Part shown: piece by piece, positions 44,896 through 53,628 of the stretch
How positions within the stretch are numbered: the stretch's first letter is position 1
Layout: each line of letters starts with the position of its first letter
From: Bacteroidota bacterium
Lineage (GTDB): Bacteria > Bacteroidota > Bacteroidia > 2-12-FULL-35-15
Length of the DNA stretch: 64,000 bases
Direction of reading: 5' to 3'
NCBI GenBank assembly: GCA_025963725.1
Contig: JAOQAE010000002.1
Coordinates: 1,179,765-1,243,764, forward strand
Notes under the pieces: generated by a model
Seen by the model: only the letters and a program-made list of their open reading frames with translations
What the model was told of the DNA's origin: nothing
Database searches by the model: none
Position numbers and translations under genes: made by a program

Positions 44896-45395
44896 CAGAT
44901 TTTAGTGATCCTGAACACCTGGTTAAGCTGGTCTTTATCCGAACGCACGGAGATGAAATAAATCCCGGGGCTGAAGCCTTCAAGGCTTAGCTCATAAGCG
45001 CCTTTCCCCGACATGTAAGTGCTTCCCGTTCCCGAGATCAGCTTCTTGCCGGAAAAATCAAATACTTCTATAATGAGCTCTGCGCATTCGCAAGAGCTGA
45101 TGGTAATGTTAAGGTGTGATGAAACGGGATTTGGAAATGCTTTGCTTTGAATGTCGCGCGGCCTTGTCGGGTCAACATTCACCGATACCTGGTCGTTCTG
45201 CACAAAGCCCTGTGTAAGCATGGTGCCGGAAGCTACATAAGTATCGCTCATCAGCTCCCCGATATTGGATTGGATCATCGGCAGGCCGGAGCTCAATGAA
45301 CCTGCAGAGCTGAAGGCATAGCGCTCTATGCTTTGTGAAAATGCAAAGGCGCTTTTAACTACCAGGAATAGGAAAAGTACAGATCTGCTGCTCAT
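44895..45395 (-). CDS. Small secreted protein with T9SS type A sorting domain
   Basis: A 166-residue protein with a signal peptide (about 1-20, AFAFSQ), a short middle part (SNIGELMSDTYV, LTQGFVQND) and a type A sorting domain from about residue 85 (AFPNPVSSHLNITI, VFDFSGKKLI, PGIYFISVRSD). The middle motif occurs in many short T9SS proteins that precede tail-fibre-domain genes in Bacteroidota (from memory). It starts the three-gene operon T9SS/S74/S74, has its own promoter and overlaps the next gene by one base. Role unknown. Confidence 0.88.
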   Translation of the reverse strand: MSSRSVLFLFLVVKSAFAFSQSIERYAFSSAGSLSSGLPMIQSNIGELMSDTYVASGTMLTQGFVQNDQVSVNVDPTRPRDIQSKAFPNPVSSHLNITISSCECAELIIEVFDFSGKKLISGTGSTYMSGKGAYELSLEGFSPGIYFISVRSDKDQLNQVFRITKI

Positions 45396-45433
45396 TGTTT
45401 CTGATTACGGAAATACATGTTTTACCCTTCCTT

Positions 45434-45464
45434 CAAAGGTAGGGTTAAATCATGTAAAAACCAA
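45434..45464 (-). promoter_or_regulatory. Promoter of the T9SS/S74 operon
   Basis: On the minus strand TTG (45462-45464), a 20-bp spacer, and TACCTTTG (45434-45441), an exact match with ideal spacing. The leader to the ATG at 45395 is about 33 nt. The box also sits between the arms ACCCT and AGGGT of a short inverted repeat (45424-45445). Confidence 0.65.
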
Positions 45465-45492
45465 AAAAGGGAATGTGAGGATCTGCGGCAGC

Positions 45493-46758
45493 TTATTTAC
45501 CGCTGATGGCCCATTCGGAATTAACGAACACTTTGATATTGTGCGGGTAAATGATGCGGTTGAAATCGGGGTTGTTCATCACTTCAAAATGAACGCAATT
45601 CTCTATAATGTCGTACGCATCGCTGTTGCAGCCGGTCCACACGGAGATGAAATACGTATCGGGAACGAACAGCACTGACGATAATTTTATTCTCAGCGTG
45701 ATCGTATCGAAATCATAGGGAATGGAAAAATCATTGTCCATGTTCTGCACATGCGTGATCGCCTCGCCCATCGCATTCCTGATCGTAAAGGAAACATCCA
45801 CGCTCTTTACTTCCGCTTTTCTTTCGAGCACCGCGTTCAGGTAAATGTCGGAGCCCATGATCATGGAATCCGCTTTGTTGCCGCTGGCATCCGTCAGGTA
45901 AAAATCGCTGAACAGCACCGACTTGTTTCCTCTTCGCGCATGGTTGCCGCTGGAGAAAGAGCCCTGCTTTGCAATGCCGATGTAATGGTTCACCACTTTG
46001 TCGATCGGCCCTTCCATCGCCAGCTGGCCGTTGGAGATCAAAATCCCCTTAGTGCACAGCTGCTGCATTGCGTTCATGTTGTGGCTCACAAACAACACCG
46101 TTCTCCCCTGCTCGGAAACATCCTTCATTTTGCCAAGGCATTTTTTCTGGAATTCAAGATCGCCCACTGCAAGCACCTCATCCACGATCAGTATTTCCGG
46201 TTCGAGGTGCGCTGCAACCGCAAAGCCCAAACGGACCATCATTCCTGATGAGTAGCGCTTCACCGGCGTGTCGATGTATTTATCAACGCCCGAAAATTCA
46301 ACGATCTCGTCGAACTTGCTTCTGATCTCGGATTTGGTCATGCCGAGAATGGCGCCGTTCAGAAATATGTTTTCCCGGCCTGTAAGCTCGGGGTGAAATC
46401 CTGTGCCCACTTCCAGCAGTGCCGCTATCCTTCCTTTCACTTTCACGCTGCCCACTGTAGGCGAGGTGATCTGCGACAGCACTTTCAGCAAGGTCGATTT
46501 TCCTGCGCCGTTCTTCCCGATAATGCCTAATACTTCTCCCTGGTTCACCTGAAAATTAATATCCTGCAATGCCCATACAATGTTGCTTCCGCCCTTCTGC
46601 GTCCTGTCGTTCACAACGCCTATTTTCAGGTACGGATCTTCCTTCCCCCTGATCTTGTGCCAGGTGCGGTTCAGGTCATGCGACAGCGTGCCCGTACCGA
46701 TCTGCCCGAGGCGGTATTGCTTTCCTAAATTCTCAACTTTTATAACTGTAACCGGCAT
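45493..46758 (-). CDS. ABC transporter ATP-binding protein, Wzt type
   Basis: A 421-residue ATPase of a polysaccharide exporter. It has Walker A GKNGAGKST at 81-89, the family-typical VKGRIAALLEVGTGFHPELTGRENI, signature YSSGM and Walker B ILIVDEVLAVGD. Residues about 270-421 form a beta-rich C-terminal domain like that of Wzt, which in known systems binds the non-reducing end of the O-antigen and sets chain recognition. It pairs with the permease 29 bp upstream in the same operon and acts at the inner membrane. Confidence 0.93.
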   Translation of the reverse strand: MPVTVIKVENLGKQYRLGQIGTGTLSHDLNRTWHKIRGKEDPYLKIGVVNDRTQKGGSNIVWALQDINFQVNQGEVLGIIGKNGAGKSTLLKVLSQITSPTVGSVKVKGRIAALLEVGTGFHPELTGRENIFLNGAILGMTKSEIRSKFDEIVEFSGVDKYIDTPVKRYSSGMMVRLGFAVAAHLEPEILIVDEVLAVGDLEFQKKCLGKMKDVSEQGRTVLFVSHNMNAMQQLCTKGILISNGQLAMEGPIDKVVNHYIGIAKQGSFSSGNHARRGNKSVLFSDFYLTDASGNKADSMIMGSDIYLNAVLERKAEVKSVDVSFTIRNAMGEAITHVQNMDNDFSIPYDFDTITLRIKLSSVLFVPDTYFISVWTGCNSDAYDIIENCVHFEVMNNPDFNRIIYPHNIKVFVNSEWAISGK

Positions 46759-46787
46759 TTTAAAATTTCAAATTGATTGCGATCCGC

Positions 46788-47639
46788 TTAAACGGTATCC
46801 ATAAAGCTTTTTTCCACCTTGTTAAAGATGAACAAGCCGATAAACAAAATGATGAGCAGCGAAATAAAATTGTACAGGAGATATACAGGCTCGTACACAC
46901 CTTTTCCTAAAAAGCTGTATTTGAATGTTTCAATGATGCTGGTCATCGGGTTCATCAGGAACACCCACCTGTAATGTTCCGGAACTCTTGAAAGCGGGAT
47001 CACAACGGAGGAAGCGTACATCAATAACTGAACACCGAACTGGATCAGGAATTTAAGATCCCGGTATTTTGTAGTAAGCGATGAAATGATCAATCCTGCA
47101 GCGAAGCCGTGCCCTGCCATAAGCAGTAACAATAATGGAAGAAGCAGCAGGGTTGAATTTAAGTGCACTGGCTTGCCTGTTGCGTATGCGTATAGCCAGA
47201 ATGAGATCAGGAGCAACAACTGAATCCCGAAGCGGATGATGTTCGAAACCACAATGGAAAGCGGCACGATGAGCCGTGGAAAATACACCTTGCCGAAAAT
47301 GTTTGCGTTGGCGGTGAATGTTTCCGATGTCTTCATAAGGCATTCCGCAAAATAATTCCAGAGCACGATCCCCGACATGTAAAACAGGATCGGCGGAAGC
47401 CCGTCAGTCGACATTTTACCAAAAAATGTAAAAATGATATAGTAGGTAAGCGTGGTGAGGATCGGCTGGATGATGAACCAGATCGGGCCGAGGATCGTCT
47501 GCTTGTAAACCGAAACAAAATCGCGCCTTACAAACAGCATCAGCAGGTCGCGGTAGCGCCACAGCGATTTCAGATCGATGCTGAACATCGACTGCTTCGG
47601 CTTTATGACAAGGTCCCAGTTTTCTTTTTCTTCGTTCAT
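46788..47639 (-). CDS. ABC-2 type polysaccharide export permease, Wzm type
   Basis: A 283-residue membrane protein with six hydrophobic helices. The block SVYKQTILGPIWFIIQPILTTLTYYIIF and the C-terminal VPEHYRWVFLMNPMTSIIETFKY are typical of Wzm/TagG permeases. With the Wzt-type ATPase it should export a lipid-linked glycan across the inner membrane. It starts 31 bp after the sulfotransferase gene. Confidence 0.93.
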   Translation of the reverse strand: MNEEKENWDLVIKPKQSMFSIDLKSLWRYRDLLMLFVRRDFVSVYKQTILGPIWFIIQPILTTLTYYIIFTFFGKMSTDGLPPILFYMSGIVLWNYFAECLMKTSETFTANANIFGKVYFPRLIVPLSIVVSNIIRFGIQLLLLISFWLYAYATGKPVHLNSTLLLLPLLLLLMAGHGFAAGLIISSLTTKYRDLKFLIQFGVQLLMYASSVVIPLSRVPEHYRWVFLMNPMTSIIETFKYSFLGKGVYEPVYLLYNFISLLIILFIGLFIFNKVEKSFMDTV

Positions 47640-47670
47640 TTATTCTAAAAATAGCTCAGCACAAATTCCC

Positions 47671-48237
47671 TTATGTTTTATTCTCATGCGGCATTTTTGT
47701 ATGCGTTGTTTCCTTGCCCAGGAATTTCGCCAGCTTCACAAATGCATCCTCATCCGAAACTCTCATGATCAGTATGTCTGCCGGCCGGTCCTTGAAATAA
47801 TCGAGCACAAAAGCGCGGTGCTTCCGGTAATCCGCCAGCCCTTTTTCAAGGTCGGGATATTTTCCCGTTTGCTTGAAGGTCCAGTTGTTCAGTGATTTCA
47901 GCCACGATTCCTCATCCCGTTCGAGGTATACGAATTTGCTGCGCGGAAATACTTTATCCAGCAGGGGGATCATGTCCTCCTTCAGCCAGGGCGCATCATC
48001 AAATGAATCGAATTTTGTGGCGTGCTCCAGTACCTTAAAAAAATTCTTGTTGGCATAATGCCCTCTCCAGAGCTTTCTGTCGAAAGAGCGGTTCCGGTAG
48101 CCGAGCAGCTCAAATGCCTTTCCGCAGGAGCTGGTGCCGGTCTTGTAATAGCCGATGCAAAACACCTTTTCCGAATACCGGGGCTTTCTTAATGCGGTCT
48201 TTAAATCAAAAAGTATATGCCTGATCTTTGTTCTCAT
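47671..48237 (-). CDS. Sulfotransferase family protein
   Basis: A 188-residue protein, short for the family. The PAPS 5'-phosphosulfate loop is visible as YYKTGTSS at 30-37 and a 3'-phosphate site as KFVYLERDEESWLKSL near 100-115; WNN-type and late RVSDEDAFVKLAKFLG segments follow. It would transfer sulfate from PAPS to a carbohydrate or other acceptor. Placement between Wzc and the exporter suggests sulfation of the glycan. No signal or membrane segment. Confidence 0.85.
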   Translation of the reverse strand: MRTKIRHILFDLKTALRKPRYSEKVFCIGYYKTGTSSCGKAFELLGYRNRSFDRKLWRGHYANKNFFKVLEHATKFDSFDDAPWLKEDMIPLLDKVFPRSKFVYLERDEESWLKSLNNWTFKQTGKYPDLEKGLADYRKHRAFVLDYFKDRPADILIMRVSDEDAFVKLAKFLGKETTHTKMPHENKT

Positions 48238-48282
48238 AATGAAAATGTGCCTGGCGCAGCGTACAAATTAAGCGGACAGGGT

Positions 48283-50658
48283 TTATTTCTTTTTCGGGCT
48301 TCCGCCATAGCCATACGTGTTGCCGTAGCCATATCCATAACCATAGCCGTATCCATAACCGTAATTATAGTAATACCTCGAGCGACTGCGTTTCACACCG
48401 TTGAGAATAAATCCGATGTTCGAAAGCTTGTTCACATCCGAGATCTCGTGAACCACATTCACGATGTGCTTTTTCGCAAACTTGGCATTGAGCACGAACA
48501 GGGAAATGTTCACATTCTTCATCAGCACCAGTGCATCGGTGATCAGGCCGATCGGCGCAGTATCCACGATCACATACTCGAAGTTGGCCCTGCCGTAATC
48601 AAAAATATCCTGCAGGTGCTTGCTCAGGATCAGCTCTGAAGCATTCGGAGGCGTTGGCCCGGATAAGATCACCGAAAGGTTCTCCACCGACGTTTCAAGG
48701 ATCGCATCCTTCACCTGCGTTTTACCGATCAGGATGGTGCTTACGCCTACATCCGACGACATTTTCAGCGCATGCTGGATCTTCGGCTTGTGCAGGTCCA
48801 GCTCAATGAGCAGGATGCGCTTGTTGGCCTTTGCAAGAATAGTGGCAAGGTTCACCGAGCAGAATGTTTTTCCTTCGCCGGGATTATACGAAGTGATCAG
48901 CACCACTTTGGATGCCGCTTCATTTGCAAAATATTCGAGGTTGTTGCGGATCGCCCTGAAGCTTTCCGTGATCGGCGCTTTTACATCCTTGTCAACAATA
49001 AGGTAGTTCTCGGCAGCTTCCGACGACTGGATGATCTCGCCCAGGATCGGCAGATGCGTCAGGCGTTTCAGCTCTTCCGCGCTTTCTATCGTGGAGAACA
49101 CGGCTGTCCTGAAATACACCACCACGAGGCTTAAAATGATCCCCACAGTAAGGAAATAATACAGGATCTTCCGCTTGTTCGGCTTCACGATCCCTACGGA
49201 ATGCGCTGTTTCAATGATGCTCGTCTGCGGCAGGATCCCTGCACGGGCGATCACCGTATTTGCACGGTTCTGCAGTAAATATTCATACAGCTTTTGGTTC
49301 ACATCCACCTTGCGCTGGATCGCCAGCAGGTCGCGCTGCGTTTTAGGGATGCCTTTGATGATCCCCTTGTAATCCATGATCTGCCTGTTAATATCATTGA
49401 TCCGCAGCTGGAGCCCGTTCTTGGAGTTCGCAATGTAGATCAGCATGTTCTTCTTCTGGAGGTCGATCGTCTGGTCCAGCTCGCTGATGTTCTTATTCTG
49501 CTCCGTTGAGTTGAACAGCCTTGCATTCCTGTCCATCTGCATAGAGTACAGGTTGTTCAGGGCGGTCCTTAAATAATCATCCCCGTCGGCTATATAAAAC
49601 GACGGCGGCAATAATTTATCCTCTTTGGAATTGCCGATGGTAAGAATGTATTTTTCGAGCGCATCCAGCGATTGCGACCAAAGCTCAAGCTCGCGCTTCT
49701 TGGCATCGTTGGCAACCACCTGGTCAAAATACTGGTCCTCCTGCCGCGGAAGGTCAAGGATCTCCTTGTTGGATTTAAAGCCTTCGAGATCGTCCTCTAT
49801 CGATTTCAGCTCCAGCGTTACGCCGGCCAGCTGCTTGTCGATGTTCTCGAGGGTGTTCTGGTTGATCGTATACTGTGCCTGCGAAGTGTAATCGATGTAT
49901 ACTTTCGACAGTGTATCGAGAAACGTGATGGCACGGCTCGGGATCTGGTCCTCCAGCGAAAGCTCAAGGATGGTAGTGCTTTCAAGGTTCTCGATCGACA
50001 AGGCATTCTTGAAGGTGGCTACGAGGTTATCCGTATCATGGATCTTCACGAGGTAGTCGATGCTCTTTAAGGTCTGGATCGTCTGGTCGTTGATATTCTC
50101 ATTTTTCACCACTGTTAATACAAAATCGGGATCAATGATCTCCTTATTGAATAGGAACGTTTTGGTGATCTCCTCGCCCGCCTTGATATAGGCGATCTGG
50201 AAGCGGTTCTTGTCGAGCACCTTGAATTTAAGGGCCTGCTCGTAAAGGCTGTAATTGAGCTGCTTTACGTTGAACTCAAACGGCATCGACTGGTAAACCT
50301 CCGTGGTTTTGAGCCTTCCCACAATAAAGTACGACACATTGAGCTTCAGCTTCGATAAGGTTTTTTCTACGATATCATTGGAGGTAAGCACCCTGATCTG
50401 GTTGACATTGTCCTGGTACGCATTGTAATATCCGAGGCCTTTGTAAAGCTGCGTCTGGTAATCGTAGGTCTCGTTCGTTTTAAGGAGGATCTGCGATTTG
50501 GCTGCATAAATATCGGGCAGCTTATAGGTAAAGAAGTAGGAAAGGATGCCGGCTAAGAAAACAAAGGAGAATATGATGTACCAATTCCTGGCGAAGACCT
50601 TGAAGAAGTTCCTAAGGTCATCTACCTCAATTATGTTGGTTTTTTTCTTATCGGACAT
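48283..50658 (-). CDS. Polysaccharide co-polymerase / tyrosine autokinase, Wzc type
   Basis: A 791-residue inner membrane protein. A Wzz domain fills the N-terminus, with helices at about 25-45 and 490-510. A long periplasmic helical segment lies between them. A BY-kinase domain follows, with Walker A' in YNPGEGKT, LLIELDLHKPKIQ (A'') and YVIVDTAPIGLITDALVL. The tail from about 750 is RSRSRYYYNYGYGYGYG, a run of tyrosines, the usual phosphorylation cluster. It controls chain length and export of Wzx/Wzy-type polysaccharide. The gene starts the locus. Confidence 0.93.
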   Translation of the reverse strand: MSDKKKTNIIEVDDLRNFFKVFARNWYIIFSFVFLAGILSYFFTYKLPDIYAAKSQILLKTNETYDYQTQLYKGLGYYNAYQDNVNQIRVLTSNDIVEKTLSKLKLNVSYFIVGRLKTTEVYQSMPFEFNVKQLNYSLYEQALKFKVLDKNRFQIAYIKAGEEITKTFLFNKEIIDPDFVLTVVKNENINDQTIQTLKSIDYLVKIHDTDNLVATFKNALSIENLESTTILELSLEDQIPSRAITFLDTLSKVYIDYTSQAQYTINQNTLENIDKQLAGVTLELKSIEDDLEGFKSNKEILDLPRQEDQYFDQVVANDAKKRELELWSQSLDALEKYILTIGNSKEDKLLPPSFYIADGDDYLRTALNNLYSMQMDRNARLFNSTEQNKNISELDQTIDLQKKNMLIYIANSKNGLQLRINDINRQIMDYKGIIKGIPKTQRDLLAIQRKVDVNQKLYEYLLQNRANTVIARAGILPQTSIIETAHSVGIVKPNKRKILYYFLTVGIILSLVVVYFRTAVFSTIESAEELKRLTHLPILGEIIQSSEAAENYLIVDKDVKAPITESFRAIRNNLEYFANEAASKVVLITSYNPGEGKTFCSVNLATILAKANKRILLIELDLHKPKIQHALKMSSDVGVSTILIGKTQVKDAILETSVENLSVILSGPTPPNASELILSKHLQDIFDYGRANFEYVIVDTAPIGLITDALVLMKNVNISLFVLNAKFAKKHIVNVVHEISDVNKLSNIGFILNGVKRSRSRYYYNYGYGYGYGYGYGYGNTYGYGGSPKKK
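48311..48380 (-). repeat. Short tandem GGNTAY repeat in the Wzc tail
   Basis: About ten hexamers coding Gly-Tyr (CCATAG / CCGTAT / CCATAT on the plus strand) form the tyrosine-rich end of the kinase. The period of 6 stays in frame if units are gained or lost, so the number of phosphorylatable tyrosines could vary by slippage. The unit is visible in the sequence; the consequence is inference. Confidence 0.85.
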
Positions 50659-50678
50659 ACGTGCTTATAAAAATCACG

Positions 50679-50686
50679 CAAATATA
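50679..50686 (-). promoter_or_regulatory. -7 promoter box of the Wzc gene
   Basis: TATATTTG on the minus strand, an exact consensus match, 20 bp before the ATG (50658). The expected transcript start is near 50672. No well-spaced TTG is seen. This is the candidate promoter for the upstream part of the polysaccharide locus. Confidence 0.5.
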
Positions 50687-50901
50687 GAAAATTAAAACGT
50701 ATCCGCCGCCGCTTGTTGCTTTCCGGGAGGAAACATACTTTTGTTAATAACCGCCCGAAACTTTTTAGCGGGAACACCGTATGCGGATACGGAACTATTT
50801 GCCGGAACCTCCTGCTGCTCAGCGCAACTATTCTTTTCTGGGAAATTACACCCATGTAAGAAAATTCGCGTCTTTGTATAAAATTGTTTCAGTAAAAGAT
50901 G

Positions 50902-50909
50902 TATCTTTA
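50902..50909 (+). promoter_or_regulatory. Possible -7 box of the T9SS gene at 50930
   Basis: TATCTTTA, one base from TAnnTTTG, 20 bp before the ATG. The rest of the 271-bp divergent gap to the Wzc gene shows no other feature I can support. Confidence 0.35.
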
Positions 50910-50929
50910 CCATACTAATTTTGAGAATC

Positions 50930-53323
50930 ATGAAAATATTTACAAAAGCCCTCTTTACCCTTTGTATTGTAACGCTGGCAAGCACATTCAAATCATATAG
51001 CGTAAATTACGTATCCGCTGTGGCAGGCCCTGCCGACTGGAACGTAAACACAACCTGGTCGCCGGTAGGGATCCCTACCTCTTCGGATAATGTCACTGTA
51101 TTGGCCGGACACCAGGTGAACATCAGCACCGCCAGCAACGTTTGCCGGAACCTCACTGTTTCAGGCACTCTTAACTGGACCGCCAACGTGGCTATTGTAG
51201 TTTACGGGGATTATTCTGTAACTGCAACCGGAACAGAATCGGCGCCAGTATTCGGAAAGATCACCTTCAACCCTCCGGGAACAACCCTGAACATTGCAGG
51301 AACATCATCTCCAAAGCTTTACTATAACTTTAACTCCAACAGGACCCTTACCGGAACGTTCAATAAAACCAGCGCGTTTACCCAAATCGCTGCGAGCAAA
51401 ACCGTTACGAACATGGGCACCTACATTATGGGTAACATCACTGCCAGTGCGGGATCTGTATGGATCAATGGAACTAACTCTTCCCTTTCACTGAGGCTTG
51501 TCGGCTTTATGTCCGGACACGTGTTTACCGCTAATGCAACAGGCAACACGGTGATCCTCACGTATGCTACAGGTGCAATTCCAACAACTACTTCCGGTTA
51601 TTATAACCTCACGCTTTCCTCTGCCACGGCAGGAACCAAAACATTGCCGTCGAACACTGTTATAGCACACAATCTTACCATGAACGCCAACAACCACCTC
51701 AACTCAAATAATTTCGACCTGAGCGTTGGCGGTAACTGGGTAAGCAATGCAACCTTCACGGCGAGCGTTGGCAAAACAGTAACATTCAACGGAACTTCAG
51801 CGCAGACTGTTTCCAACACACTGGGAACAACCACCTTCAAACGCCTTGCTGTTAACAACAACATGGGTGTTACACTCACAACCGGCACCTACATCCTGGA
51901 TGAAGTGCTCACCATCAGCAACGGTACGTTCAATACCGGCGGCAGGAGCTTCACAATGACCTCCACTGCAACGCAAACCGCCCGCATTGCACCAATCACA
52001 GGCTCTGGCGCTATTGCAGGCAACTTCACCATCCAGCGCTTCATCACCACCCGCGATTCAACATGGTCCGACCTTTCCTCACCTGTTCAGAATTCCACTT
52101 TTGTGGATTGGGACAATGAGCTGCCGGCCATCTATTACGGACAATATCCTACACAATACACCTACGATGAGGCTGCCGATGATTTCAGCCCGGTACAGTC
52201 TTCCGGAACGGCTTTAACACCGGGACAAGGCTTTGAAGTGTTCTTAACAGGCGATTTCAGCTACGGCAACCTTCCGAACACAACCATCAATACCATTGGT
52301 GTTCCGAACCAGTCGGACCAGGACCTTACCGGCCTCATCTCCTTTAACGGAGCTGGTTCCAACCTGGTAGGAAATCCATTCGCATCCAGCATCGCCTGGA
52401 GCTCGGTATTCGCTGCGTCCAGCGGGATCCTGAACACCTACGATATGTATGATTACACGGCGGGCAACTATACAACCTTCGGCCTTGGCACCGAGATCGG
52501 CTCCACACAAGGATTCTGGGTATACACCACCACTCCGGCTGCTACCCTTTTAATTCCTGAAAGCGCGAAAACAACCTCTTCCAACAGCTCGATCAGGTCT
52601 GCCATCAACGAATCTTATTTTACACTTCGCTTATCCGGCAACGATCAGGGCAACCACTTTTTCCATGTATTGAAAGTGAATACCGACGAAGCTTCTTCTG
52701 ACGGCTGGGACAACAACGACCATCCTTACAGGAAAAGCCCGAACAAGCTGGCTCCTTCCATGTACACATTCATTGACGGCAAAAAAGCAGTGATCAGCTC
52801 GTTCAGCCCTTCTGATGATAATTTCTCAATGCCGGTTGCTGTAAATGCAGGAACCAACGGTTACTACAAAATTGAAGCGGCAGGATTTGAGAACGTAAGC
52901 GATTACTCCTGCATTAAGCTGGAAGATAAACTGCTGAACAAAATGTTCGACCTTACTTCCGGTGAAGCTTATTCTTTCCAGATGAGCACCGGCGATAATG
53001 CCGACCGCTTTGTGCTGCACTTCAGCAAATCCGGAAGCTGCAAATCATTTGTGGCCGACAACACCATCGGCACCAGCCTTGAATCACAGGTAACCGTATT
53101 GCCTACTTCTGAAGGAAATTCCATCACCTTTAACATGGCCGAAGCAACACCTGTAACTGTAACCGTTACAAATGTGCTCGGACAGGATGTGGTTGAGAAA
53201 AGCTCGGTAATGGCAGCATCACAAACCATGAATGTGGCTGTGCCGCAGGATTTTTCAGGAATGTACATCCTGAAGATCGAATCTTCCCAGGGCGTGATCA
53301 CTAAAAAGTATGTAAGAAAATAA
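50930..53323 (+). CDS. Secreted beta-helix-like protein with T9SS type A sorting domain
   Basis: A 797-residue protein. I start it at the ATG at 50930 (MKIFTKALFTLCIV), the head of a signal peptide; the TTG at 50921 is in frame but unneeded. Residues about 25-350 are repeated short strands with GNW / NNLTV motifs (beta-solenoid). From about 350 to 550 there is a module with FTIQRFI, SNLVGNPFASSIAW and GFWVY that also occurs in the 2480-residue protein nearby. The last 80 residues form a type A sorting domain (VTVTNVLGQDVV, GMYILKI, ITKKYVRK). Likely surface protein; role unknown. Confidence 0.88.
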   Translation: MKIFTKALFTLCIVTLASTFKSYSVNYVSAVAGPADWNVNTTWSPVGIPTSSDNVTVLAGHQVNISTASNVCRNLTVSGTLNWTANVAIVVYGDYSVTATGTESAPVFGKITFNPPGTTLNIAGTSSPKLYYNFNSNRTLTGTFNKTSAFTQIAASKTVTNMGTYIMGNITASAGSVWINGTNSSLSLRLVGFMSGHVFTANATGNTVILTYATGAIPTTTSGYYNLTLSSATAGTKTLPSNTVIAHNLTMNANNHLNSNNFDLSVGGNWVSNATFTASVGKTVTFNGTSAQTVSNTLGTTTFKRLAVNNNMGVTLTTGTYILDEVLTISNGTFNTGGRSFTMTSTATQTARIAPITGSGAIAGNFTIQRFITTRDSTWSDLSSPVQNSTFVDWDNELPAIYYGQYPTQYTYDEAADDFSPVQSSGTALTPGQGFEVFLTGDFSYGNLPNTTINTIGVPNQSDQDLTGLISFNGAGSNLVGNPFASSIAWSSVFAASSGILNTYDMYDYTAGNYTTFGLGTEIGSTQGFWVYTTTPAATLLIPESAKTTSSNSSIRSAINESYFTLRLSGNDQGNHFFHVLKVNTDEASSDGWDNNDHPYRKSPNKLAPSMYTFIDGKKAVISSFSPSDDNFSMPVAVNAGTNGYYKIEAAGFENVSDYSCIKLEDKLLNKMFDLTSGEAYSFQMSTGDNADRFVLHFSKSGSCKSFVADNTIGTSLESQVTVLPTSEGNSITFNMAEATPVTVTVTNVLGQDVVEKSSVMAASQTMNVAVPQDFSGMYILKIESSQGVITKKYVRK

Positions 53324-53348
53324 TTTTCGGAGAATAAATAATTAATTA

Positions 53349-53356
53349 TAAATTTG
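53349..53356 (+). promoter_or_regulatory. -7 promoter box of the PID-CTERM gene
   Basis: TAAATTTG, an exact consensus match 17 bp before the ATG. There is no TTG at the expected distance. It gives the substrate gene a promoter separate from the T9SS gene upstream. Confidence 0.5.
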
Positions 53357-53373
53357 CCAAAAGCACATTCAAC

Positions 53374-53598
53374 ATGACCCTTAAGAAATTAATATTAACC
53401 CTCATTATACTCATCTCCCCATTCCTGGCGAGCGAATCGATGGCTGCAGGTATGGGTATGGGGCCACCACCACCCTGCGGAGGGCCCTTTCCGCCATGCC
53501 CTATCCCACTGGACAATGGCGTGCTGTTCCTCCTCCTTGCCGGAATGGCTTATGGTGGATATAAGATCTATAACTCTTTCAAAAAAAATCCCGCTTAA
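53374..53598 (+). CDS. Short exosortase substrate with PID-CTERM-like sorting signal
   Basis: A 74-residue protein. It has a signal peptide at about 1-25 (ending SMAA), then GMGMGPPPPCGGPFPPC and the sorting signal: PIPLDNG at 43-49, a hydrophobic helix at 50-63 and a basic end YKIYNSFKK. That three-part signal, next to an exosortase gene, matches what I know of PID-CTERM proteins in Bacteroidota (P-I/L-D-G motif). After removal of both ends only about 22 residues rich in Pro, Gly and Cys would remain. A terminator overlaps its 3' end. The exosortase gene starts 31 bp downstream. Confidence 0.8.
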   Translation: MTLKKLILTLIILISPFLASESMAAGMGMGPPPPCGGPFPPCPIPLDNGVLFLLLAGMAYGGYKIYNSFKKNPA

Positions 53599-53611
53599 AC
53601 GGGATTTTTTT
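53582..53611 (+). terminator. Terminator overlapping the end of the PID-CTERM gene
   Basis: Stem AAAAAAATCCCG (53582-53593) with CGGGATTTTTTT (53600-53611), loop CTTAAA containing the stop codon. The U-rich arm follows a GC core of 5 bp. It lies between substrate and exosortase, so most transcripts should end before the exosortase. Confidence 0.75.
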
Positions 53612-53628
53612 ATGCTCCTTTGCTACCT

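Noticed and set aside
50659-50929. A small RNA or regulatory leader in the divergent gap before Wzc
   Set aside because: Only the two promoter boxes can be supported; no stable hairpin with a T run was found.
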